A stretch of 64,000 nucleotides of DNA from Apium graveolens (Eukaryota; Streptophyta; Magnoliopsida; Apiales; Apiaceae). The stretch spans positions 171,057,141 to 171,121,140 of the forward strand of contig NC_133655.1 in NCBI RefSeq assembly GCF_009905375.1. Direction: 5' to 3'. Of the stretch, positions 33,392-43,326 are shown one piece after another. The position numbers and the translations under genes are program-made. The notes under the pieces were generated by a model that was given only the letters and a program-made list of their open reading frames with translations, was not told where the DNA came from and searched no databases. Position 1 is the stretch's first letter; the number at the start of each line of letters is the position of its first letter.

Positions 33392-34435
33392 ATATAACTT
33401 GTTTCTATAACAAGGGAAACAACTAAACAATATTCCAAGAACCCGTGTGTTTGCAGACAGTCACATGCAAATCCCTACAAATCTTTCTAGGTTTTCACAA
33501 TTCCCAAAGCACAAAGCTCACTTTACTGAATCAGATCTTGCACCAATTCATCAAATTTTATTTTTATGTAACAGTGCATGATATCAAGTATCAACACATA
33601 TTTATTCATATATCTACAGCTGTACTCTAGAAAGTAGCATCTGCTAATCAAAAATATACACTACACAACAAACAACAATCAAACTTAACTGTTCATCACT
33701 AAGCTTTTTATATAATACTATTCAGCTTGGGTCTCACCAATAAAAAGTGTACACCATATCAGTTCTTCTAATATTTATGTATTATTATATAAGGTCGTGC
33801 TATCATTAAATAATATAAGAATTAAAATAATTTAATTGAGTTACTAAAATGTAATTTTGATAATTCATATTTATGGACTGAGTAATTTGTGTATATTCTA
33901 ACAATTTTTAATTTAAATTGGATCCTCACGATATCTCAACTGTTTAAAAGATAAAGATAATATAGTAAAATAACCACTCAAACATAGAATATATCTATTT
34001 ATAAAGACCCTAATCATTTTTGTACCAGTATATGTCACTCTTGCAACAAGATATAATAACAGAACATACACTCAATCTCCACTTTTGATGTAAATCTCGT
34101 AATGTTGTTAAAGTTATTTACAGTAACTGCTTTACATATATTTTTCTCTATCTAGAAAATATTATTGAGAGAGAGAGAGAGTTGCAGGTGGGAAATTGAG
34201 GAACGAGAAGTGGAAAATAATTAACAACAATTTTTCCTCTTATGTCAGGGCAGCCAATCAGAAGCTATGATGTTTTAGATTCTTGGCTATCTTTGATTGG
34301 ACATTATTGTGGATCCTTTTTACTTCCTGAATTTACTATTCTGCCCCTAAATTTATTAGCTAGAGTAGTTACAAAATTTCCGTTTTTTCTTACCAATAAA
34401 AGAGCAATGTTCTTAATTCTTAAAAATAAAAGAGC
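33392..34435 (-). promoter_or_regulatory. Upstream region of the bHLH gene
   Basis: No coding frame with protein character. It has a GA run at 34167-34181, which on the gene strand is a CT-rich tract typical of plant 5' regions, and two CCAAT-type motifs near 34253 and 34297. A Copia element is inserted at 34436, about 1.05 kb upstream of the start codon. The transcription start was not identified. Confidence 0.4.
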
Positions 34436-34524
34436 TGTTATATATAATATATATATAAGAGAGATTGAGAGAAAATTAGATAATAATGAAATAGATCATC
34501 TTGTTATTCTATTAATACATAACA
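34436..34524 (-). repeat. 3' LTR of Copia element 1 (89 bp)
   Basis: Very short LTR, bounded by AGAGC on the outside and by the polypurine tract complement CTCCCCCTT inside. Nearly identical to 39915-40003. Confidence 0.85.
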
Positions 34525-34689
34525 CTCCCCCTTGGATTACTCATAAGAACATCATACCTCGTTAAAACCTTACTAGGAAAAACCCTGTGGGAAAAACCCT
34601 AGTGAAGGAAAAAGAGTACATGTGTTAAGCACGTGTAATAATGAGCGTATTATATATCCCCTCATTTTGACATGACTATAAATATCAAC

Positions 34690-34785
34690 ATAGATCTCGA
34701 AGTCTGCACATCCCGATTATGTGTACTAATTTCTCAAATGGAGTGGTAGGAAATGCCTTTGTAAAGAAATATGCTGGATTTCTTT
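34690..34785 (-). pseudogene. Copia RNase H C-terminal tail
   Basis: Encodes AYFFTKAFPTTPFEKLVHIIGMCRLRDL, the usual end of Copia RNase H (compare DLFTKSLPNLTFGKLRHNIGM in element 2). The catalytic part of RNase H upstream is absent; the stretch 34790-35050 is mostly unrelated AT-rich sequence, so this element suffered an internal deletion or replacement. Confidence 0.75.
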
Positions 34786-35050
34786 AATCATCATTCCTTG
34801 CATGTGATGCTGCCTCGTTAATAATTGCTTGCACCAATTAAATTCATAGCAAAAGAAAATCTCCATTTAATTTATTCAATTTTTGATTCACTATCACTTT
34901 CCGCCTGCAAAATTAGTTAGAACTTTACAGAATAGGTTAGTGGAGATTGAATAAAATTATCATTTTGAAACTTCAAGATTAACACGCTCTTAATTTATTA
35001 TTATGTCAAAACATGTATAATAAAACATGCTTTATTTTACTTAGATACAG

Positions 35051-37664
35051 AACTTCAGGACCGAGAATTTCTTCTCCCTTTTCTCTTGGGCGGAATGGAT
35101 CCTTATTCTTTTCTAATGATCGTACAATCATGGGTGTACACACAAGATATGCCTTATCCATAATAAACCGTTTAAGAATCTTTTCAATATATAAAGACTG
35201 GTGGACAAAGATTCCTTAGATAAATGTTCAACTTGAAAACCAAGGCAGAGTTTTGTTTTACCCAAATCCTTCATTTCAAACTCTCTTTTCAAATATCCAA
35301 TCGTCTCATGGAGTTCATCTGGAGTTCCAATGATGTTTAAATCATCAACATATACTGCAATGATAGTAAACCCCAATTTTGTCCTTTTAATAAAAACACA
35401 TGGACATATTACATTATTAGTATATCCATCTTTCAAAAGATATTCACTGAGACGATTGTACCACATATGACCCGATTTTTTCAATCCGTATAATGATCTT
35501 TATAATTTAATTGAGTAAATCTCTCGGGGTCTTGAACTATATGCTTCATGCATTTTTAATCCATCAGGGATCTTCATGTAAATGTCACTATCGAGTGACT
35601 CATACAAGTAGGCAGTCACAACATCCATTAAATTCATTCGGAGCCCTTCTAGAATTGATAAACTTATCAAAAATCTGAATGTTGTTGCATCCATTATCGG
35701 GGAATAAGTTTCTTCGTAATCGATTCCCGGCCTTTATGAGAAGCCTTGAGCAACAAGGCGTGCCTTGTTTCTCACAATTTCATTTTTCTCATTTTTTTAC
35801 GCACAAATACCATTGGAAGACGTCTCTTCATTATCAACAATTTCAGGTGTTTTATAATCATTGGAAGACGTCTCTTCAGTGATCAAATTTATGATGTAAT
35901 TTGATATTCCAACTTTCTTATCAAGTTTCCTTGTTTTTCTTGGAGTTTTATCCTTGGATCCAATAGGTCTACCACGCTTCTGGCGTGCTTTAGACTCAGT
36001 TGCTAGCATGATTTTATTATCTTCTTCAGGAAGTATAATTTTACAAGGAACATTAACAACTGTTATATGTGACTTTGTCACATTCTTGACATCAGTAAAT
36101 GTATCAGGCAATCTATTTGCGACTTCTTGTAGGTGGATAATCTTTTGAACTTCAAGTTCACATTGATTAGTTCGAGGATCATAATGAGACAGGGATACTG
36201 CATTCCACAAAATTTCTTGCTTTTCTTTTTCAAATATTGTCTTATCTCCCCCTAATGCAGGAAAAACTGTCTCATCAATTGACAATCGGCAAATCTTGCC
36301 GTGAATGAATCTCTAGTCTTGGGCTCCAAATATTTTATAATCCAGGGAGAATAAAATCCAATATATACCCCTAATCTTCTTTGGGTTCCCATTTTTGTTC
36401 GTTGGGGAAGGGATATTGGAACATAAACTGTACACCCAAAAATTTTCAAGTGAGAGATATTTGGTTCTTGACCATTTACCAGTTGCATTGGGGAATATTT
36501 ATGATAAGAAGTCGGTCTTAACCGGACTAAAGAAGCCGCATGTGATATTGCATGTCCCCAAGAGGTAGTTGGTAAATTTGTTCTCATAAGTAAGGGTCTC
36601 GCAATTAGTTGTAGCCTTTTAATGAAAGACTCAGCAAGACCATTTTGAGTGTGTGTGTGGGCAACGGAATGCTCCACTTCAATCCCAATAGATATACAAT
36701 AATATTTAAAAGATTAGGATGTAAATTCTCCTACCCTGTCCAATCTTATTTTCTTTATATTATAATCAGGAAATTGTGCTCGTAATCGGATTATTTGAGC
36801 AAGGAGTCATGCAAAAGCCACATTACGAGTGGACAATAAACTAACGTGTGACCATCTTGTTGATGCATGAATGAGTACCACAAAGTACTGAAATGGGCCA
36901 CCAGATGGGGTAATTGGTCCACATATATCTCCTTGAATTCGCTCCAAAAATTTTGGGCATTCAATGCCAACTTTCACAGGAGATGATTTTGTTATCAATT
37001 TTCCTTACATACAAGCAACATATGAAAAATCTTTGGACAATGGAACAATTTTATTTTTGAGTGGATATCCATTTGAATTTTCAATAATTCTTCGCATCAT
37101 TGTTGAACCTGGATGGCCTAAACGATCATGCTATATAGTAAAATTTGTCGGGTCAACAGATCTTATATTAATAGTCATGTGTGATTCAACTGGATTTATG
37201 AAAGTATAATATAATCCAGAATTATATGATGGGAGTTTTTCTATCACATGTTTCCTCCCTGAGACTATAGTCGTGATACATAAATATTCATTATCACGTT
37301 CATTTGTTGTCTCAATATGATAGCCATTGTGGCATATATCTTTAAAGCTCAAAAGATTTCTTTTCGATCGGGTGGAAAATATTGCATTTTTAATCAATAA
37401 ACATGTACCATTAGGTAGCACAATACTTGCTCTTCCGGAGCCTTCAATTATATCCGATGCACCCGATATTGTATTTACATTAGCTTTGACTAATGTTAGA
37501 TGCGAAAAATATGCTTTATTTTTCAAAATTGTATGTGTTGTGGCACTATTCGCCAAACAAAAAGATTTCTTATTTTTGTAACACATGATGAGAGGCTGTT
37601 GGCCATATTTCTTCACGAAAAAAATAAAATTAGAAGTAGAGGTAGAACATCTCAAGTACTTCAT
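35051..37664 (-). pseudogene. Copia pol: protease, integrase and RT with many breaks
   Basis: In order on the minus strand: protease region with FCLANSATTHTILK, GAG-pre-integrase (NIRSVDPTNFT), integrase (FVVLIHASTRWSH, QNGLAESFIKRLQ) and RT (MDVVTAYLYESLDSDIYMKIP, YGLKKSGHMWYNRL, AVYVDDLNIIG), ending near PEVLYLS at about 35055. The first catalytic Asp of integrase is replaced (IHAS for IDAS), and frameshifts and stops occur throughout. The protease site reads NSA in place of DSG. It is not functional. Confidence 0.88.
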
Positions 37665-37737
37665 TATCGAAAAGAAAATTATATAAGCAACTGATAAGGA
37701 TGATTATCATAGTTCAAAAGTCAATGTAAGGCCTTGT

Positions 37738-38808
37738 TTAGTTATTCTTAGGCTCGTCACCACCAAATTTAGGCATATTCACATCAACATCTTCAAAGAA
37801 ATCAACAACTTCCATGTGAGTAAAGGCCGAAGGATCAACTTGATCATCACTTCCAAGATGTGCTTCAAGATGGGAAATCCCCAAAGGATCATTATGTTCG
37901 GTGAAATTAGTTTCAACATTCTTTAAAGATGCTTGATATAGGTCAGCAAAGTGCTTGGAGGTATGACATGTACTTCTCCAGTGACCTTTCATTCCATATC
38001 GACTACAAGTACTTTCACCCATTTTAGCCATTGTACTTCCCTCGGATTTTTCCTCATTTATTATCTGTTTCTGGTAGTAAGGCTTTCTTTTAAAGTTGGG
38101 GGAATTTTGTTGATTACGGCCTCTATCATGCACAAAATCATGACCACGAGCACGTCCACGTCCAACTGTTTTATTATGTTTATATTCATTATTAGTCACC
38201 GCATTCACTTCAGTGAATAGTGTTGAGCCAGTTGGACGTGCTTGATAATTTTTCAGCAAAAGTTCATTGTTTTGTTCAGCAAGAAGCAAAACAGAAATTA
38301 GCTCAGAATTTTTTTTGTGAATCCACGTTCACGATATTGTTTCTGCAAGAGCATATTATTTGCATGGAAAGTGGAATATGTTTTTTTTCCAACATATCTT
38401 TATCGGTGATATTCTCGGCACATAATTTCAATTGAGATGTAATCTTAAACATGGCAGAGTTATACTCGCTCATACTTTTATAATCTTGCAATCGCAAGTG
38501 TAGCCAATCATAGCGAGTTTTAGGAAGTATCACCGTTTTTTTTTGTGGTCATATATTTCTTTGAGATCCTTCCAAAGTGTTGATGGATCTTTAATAGTCA
38601 AATATTCAGTTTTCAATCCTTCATCAAGGTGGTGGCGAAGAAATATCATGGCTTTTGCCTTATCTTGTTCGGAGGTTTTATTTCCCTCTTTTATATTGTC
38701 ACCAAGGACAATTGCACTACGATGGATTTCAACATCAAGAATCCATATCAAATTATTATTTTCGGTGACATGAAGTGCGTTGAATTCAAGTTTTGTAAGA
38801 TTCGACAT
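37738..38808 (-). pseudogene. Copia gag of element 1, frameshifted
   Basis: Starts MSNLTKLEFNAL at 38808, just after a predicted splice acceptor. At least two frame changes (near 38530 and 38300) break it. The C-terminal part has an RGRARGHD-type Arg/Gly stretch and one CCHC knuckle (CSRYGMKGHWRSTCH), in which the second Cys is Tyr, so zinc binding is lost. It matches the intact gag at 56748 closely. Confidence 0.88.
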
Positions 38809-39914
38809 TTTGATTACTAAAAAGAAAGGATAATACACATTAATATCAAGTTAATGATATATCTTAATTTAGAAGTTCACCAAATTTTTATTTTTCACAT
38901 GTATAATAAACATAATAAAAAAAATCAGAAACAATTCATGGCCATGAATTTATATCATGCCCATGAATTTGTGTTGTATCTCTAATTGGTTCTCTTTCGT
39001 GTGCATGCTTCGTCAACACTTTTATAATAAGGACATTCGGTCAATATTTAAAAATATGCAAGGAAAACACATATGCATTAATATTAAAAACGCGTGATAA
39101 TATAACAAGATGATGGTGCATTGAATTCAATCTAATGGTACATTAAATGCAATCTACTGTATAAAATGGCTAATTATGATAAAGTCAAATCTGATCAGTT
39201 TCAAAGAATACCAATTTACTCTATGAGAATGATTTTATCTGAAAAAGTATAAAACACGAAAAATGTAGAAAATTCCGGGACCTTTCCATAATGGTAAGGC
39301 TCGTTGAAAATGAACAAGTAACGAATTCAGAAAACAGATATTTGTGGATTGTTGAATCAGAATCAGCTCCTAATTATGATAGTATTTTGATATTTAAGAC
39401 ATCGAAATCGCATTATATGGTAATGGAATGTAATGACAAAAGGTATATATCGAAAAGATATTTTCAAAATGGTATGGCTTATAATATTTGAACTAATATT
39501 TAATTTAATATAAATTTTAGAAGTCACTGCATATCATCCTGAATCATACAATCAGATTACACAAAATGCAGATTTTGACATACTTATAAGCAGATTTTGG
39601 AAAAACGCAAAGAACAAGGATTGTAGATAATCAAAAAGCCTTTACAACGAGTATAAACTCAATAAATTCTGATGAATAATGAATCAGATACAAAATATAC
39701 AAGAATCAGACACATAACAAGCACATAAAGATCATCCAATTGCAACCGAAGCAAAGTAAACTAAAAATAGTGTACTTACCTGGTGGACAAACTGAAATAA
39801 CGTAGAATCTTTTTCTTCTTGAATTTCCAACACCTATTTACACTTTGATGATCTCCTTTCAACACTTAAGTAAAATTGATCTCCTTATTTTATAAGCAAA
39901 TCGTGCTGATAACG

Positions 39915-40003
39915 TGTTATATATAATATATATATAAGAGAGATTGAGAGAAAACTAGATAATAATGAAATAGATCATCTTGTTATTCTATTAATACATA
40001 ACA
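39915..40003 (-). repeat. 5' LTR of Copia element 1 (89 bp)
   Basis: Followed on the minus strand by the PBS motif CGTTATCAGCACG. Differs from the 3' LTR by about one base, which suggests a fairly recent insertion despite the broken coding region. Confidence 0.85.
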
Positions 40004-40102
40004 CTCCCCCTTAGATTACTCATAAGAACATCATGCCTCGTTAAAACCTTACTAGGAAAAACCCTGTGGGAAAAACCCTAGTGAAGGAAAAAGAGTACAT
40101 GT
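40004..40102 (-). repeat. Extra copy of the 3' internal end outside the 5' LTR
   Basis: Matches 34525-34623 almost fully, including the polypurine tract AAGGGGGAG and the conserved GGTTTTAACGAGGC block. It lies between the 5' LTR and the AGAGC duplication, so it came in with the insertion. Element 2 has the same block once only, at its 3' end. Confidence 0.88.
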
Positions 40103-41287
40103 AGAGCAATGTTATCTGTCCCCAAAAAAAATCCTATAAATTTTCTTAAATAATACGTGTTTTTTTTTGCAAAATTCACAATGTATGATTGGCTCATTAT
40201 ATTTATAGTAAAATAGCCAATAATATGAAGATAACTCAATATTTGACAATTGGTTCATGCACGATTTCGAAAATTTTGGCATTTCTCTTAAACTTCTGAT
40301 TGGTAGTGGCAGAAGTTTTATATATAATTTTCCAATTTTTTCTTTATACGTTATTTCGGCAATAAAAAACCAAAAAAAATAATTCAATAATCAATCATTT
40401 AATAGGTTGACAACAGTAGTACATCTTTTGAATAGGTTTACGTGGACATCCCTTGGATTAAATTTAATAGATTAAATTAGGTGTTTGTAAAACTTTTAAA
40501 AATATCTTATTACTAAATATAATATTTTTAATATAATATAATATACTATATCCAAAAAAATTGAATGATTTTGTCATTTTCAACATTAAATTGTTTTTCC
40601 ATAAAAAGAAAACATTAAATTATTTTACATATGAACTTTTAATTAGTATAATGAGTGAGTTTTAATATATTCGGTCGAAGAAAATGGGTATAATGTTCAT
40701 TAATTTACTTTTATCAAGAGTTCTACTATCACGTCATTTATATTATTTATTCTAAATTGTATTGGGATATAATTTATAATTTGATTAACTCCTTAATTTT
40801 AGTTTTCATTACCTTCACAATCACTATAACTTACAAATCATATGAGCAGTAATGTTAGACATTAAATCTGAACAGTAAACACATAAACAATCAAAGTTTC
40901 CGGATTCGAATCTCGCCAATAACAAATATTTAGTTCATTATTTATATATTATCAAGTTCCATATTCAAATTATGCTAACAATAAATATTTATATTATTAT
41001 TTTTTTATAAAGATTTAAATAAGCTTTCAGGTTCAAATCCCGCTAATAACAAATATTTCTATTATTATTTATATAAACACAAATAAGTTTGATGATTCAA
41101 ATCTCATCAATCATATATTATTTTATACTATTTGATTTGAAATGGAAAATATACATATTCAAAGTAAAATATTTATAATGAGGTTAAATTTATATATTAA
41201 TTAATTTTAATATTTTGCTACATATATCAAAATTTTATTAAAATTATAAATAATATAATTGAAAAATATAAAATATTAATGAAGACA

Positions 41288-41315
41288 CGTGCATCGCACG
41301 TAATATAAAACTAGT
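41288..41315 (+). mobile_element. Helitron-like 3' terminus
   Basis: A short hairpin (CGTGC, ATC, GCACG) is followed after ten AT-rich bases by CTAGT. A GC-rich hairpin about 10-12 bases before CTRR-T is the mark of Helitron 3' ends in plants. The 5' TC end was not found, so the extent is unknown. The AT-rich repeats upstream are probably part of it. Confidence 0.55.
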
Positions 41316-41767
41316 ACTAAATTATCATAACATGAACGGGGTACAATTTAGTACACCCCTCGTTTTAGTTTGATTGGTATGGTTATCTTTTCAATCATGA
41401 TCGACATGTATTTTTAATCAAATGATCATTATTATTTTGGTATGGCTGATTTAGTTATCCCTTCAATCACGATCGTCATATCTTTTTAATCAGATGGTAG
41501 GGATTATGTTAGAAAATGGTAAGGTTCAAGCGATATTTTAGATGTTTTCTTGATGGAATTTTCTATAACTAATTATTGGAAGTTGTTCCTTGTAATGAGG
41601 GCTTAAACTTTGATGTTTGGATTTAAGTCATTTTATTAGTATAATTCATGAAAAAATTGAGTTGAAGTTAGTAGTTTGAAAATAGTTATGTGTATTTATC
41701 CCAGGTTGATAAGGCAATTGTAGTGTACAACCACTAAGGCACGTGGGTGTGCATGGTGTTATTATTT

Positions 41768-41865
41768 GTCTCGGGTGCGCGCCGCCTCGCCTCGCCACAT
41801 CATGCCACGGGTCGGGTCGAAGGGCGAATGTCTCGGCGTCTCGCGTACGCGAGGCGACCTAGGCA
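41768..41865. other. Isolated GC/CpG-rich islet with a 14-bp palindrome
   Basis: About 100 bases rich in CG dinucleotides (GCGCGCCGCCTCGCCTCGCC, later CTCGCGTACGCGAG, a perfect palindrome) inside DNA that is otherwise about 70% AT. No gene, tRNA or rRNA recognised. It could be the end of a foreign transposon or a fragment of a gene edge. Confidence 0.6.
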
Positions 41866-41944
41866 AAAAATTTACTGCTGGTTTAATTAATATATTTTTT
41901 GACTTGCTATGTATTATTAACGTAAATATTAAGTCTATAACAGG

Positions 41945-42135
41945 GGCAATCAGGATTTGTTGTTAAATACTGATATGCACGAAATCAGGATCTGTCGGTT
42001 AATACTGATATGACAATATCATGATTTACTAGTTGAATAAATATTGATGTGCATGTATCATGATTTGTTGTCTGTGCAAATACTGATGTCTATATCATGA
42101 TTTGATGGCTGAAGTATATACTGATACATGTTGTT
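41945..42135 (+). repeat. Tandem array of about 38-45-bp units (TACTGATRTG...ATCAGGAT)
   Basis: Five imperfect units with (T)ACTGATATG or ATTGATGTG followed by an ATCATGATTTG-like piece. Spacing is about 38-45 bases. Noncoding. Confidence 0.75.
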
Positions 42136-42351
42136 ACACTTATGATTATGATATATTCCATTAAAAGTAATTTAATCCAGAAAATTATTTTAATTAATGA
42201 GATATCTTCAGTTACGTTTTAGTTTTGTTTCATATACAAACCTAAACGTTGGATAAGATATACAATACACAACTCATGTACTCATGAAACCCTAACTACT
42301 ACCTCTCTCTCTTTTCTCTCTACATACAAACAAATTATTCGCATAGGTTTT

Positions 42352-43326
42352 TGTTACGTTTCGGATCATAAAACACATCAAAAATAATATAAAAACTGTA
42401 AAAGCCAAATAAATCTGAAACTCACCGCATGATTCATGTGAAAAATAATATTTAATTCGTGGATGAGATATTTACCTTACGAAGTTTTACGATTATGGTT
42501 GTCTAATGGAGGTCATTGCTTGAAACGATCACCACGTATCCCACATGCGCGATCTATGCCGTAAGGATCTACACCAAAGCCGGTACGGAGGAGGCGTGTA
42601 CTAGCACCGGAAATCAAACTCGTTCTTCTTCTCTCCCTCTCTCTCTCTCTCCACTGCTAGGGTTTGATATAAAAACGTAGTTTACTAAACCAACCCTAAA
42701 AGAGATTATATATGAGAGAGATAAAACGAATTCTAACTCTAATCCAAATTAAAGCCATTAAAAATACAAAATTCTTAGTTGTTTTTCTAATTTAGTCTAA
42801 CTTAATCACCAAGCAACCGAATTAATTAATATTATATAATTCAAATTTCCTATTTAATTCAAATCCAGATTTAAATTAATTTTTTTTCAAGTTTTCTTTG
42901 TGCCACCCTATAGGTTATTATTACATTGGAATAATTTAAATATCTCATATTCAAACTATAAACAATGAGCGGCATTTAGTAATACATCATTGCTACCAAG
43001 TAATAATAATTAAACATTTCGTGAATAATGTATAATGTAATATTATTCATTTAACCATATATTATAGATTAAACTCGAGCCATATAATGTGTCATCCTCT
43101 TCATGGTTTAATCCAGTGATCTTTGATCAATGAGTAGACTATCATTTCAAATCAACATTTGAGCGCGGCGCCACACATTTCATAGTCTACCTCACACAAA
43201 CGGCCAATAATATCACTCATATTTCTAGATCATTCATATTTCTCACACGATTCCTAATATACCCGAAGTCCACTTGTATCATTACTCGGACAAAGATAAC
43301 TTTTAATGTAATCAAAGTATATTAAT
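42352..43326 (-). repeat. Copia 3' LTR, second half
   Basis: Continues the LTR that starts at about 47535. It includes CT-rich tracts at 42625-42652 and ends TAACA at 42352. Together with 47057-47535 the LTR would be about 1.45 kb, usual for this group. Confidence 0.6.

Larger units (their letters stand above)
34436..40102 (-). mobile_element. Decayed Ty1/Copia element with a 99-bp 5' extension
   Basis: 89-bp LTRs (34436-34524 and 39915-40003) begin TGTTATGTATT and end TATATAACA on the minus strand. PBS motif CGTTATCAGCACG follows the 5' LTR and AAGGGGGAG precedes the 3' LTR. Beyond the 5' LTR a copy of the last 99 internal bases (34525-34623) is repeated at 40004-40102, and only then comes the duplication AGAGC (34431-34435 and 40103-40107). 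Gag, protease, integrase and RT are recognisable but broken, and most of RNase H is missing. It is the same family as the element at 55615. Confidence 0.9.
40108..42351. other. Intergenic, no gene; repeats described separately
   Basis: Very AT-rich outside 41768-41865. Several diverged copies of a phrase like GGTTCAAATCCCGCTAATAAC plus ATATTATTATT occur at 40900-41120 and again near 48580-48680 and 49350. These are degenerate repeats, possibly pieces of one transposon family. No frame with protein character is seen. Confidence 0.5.

Noticed and set aside
32873..33430. Longer N-terminus and run-on C-terminus for the bHLH exon 1
   Set aside because: The extension before 33391 has no ATG, and the run-on after 32938 crosses a good GT donor and loses family similarity.
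41766..41966. 66-codon frame over the GC-rich islet
   Set aside because: A frame through a CpG-rich palindromic patch with no homology signal; the open frame follows from low stop density in GC-rich DNA.
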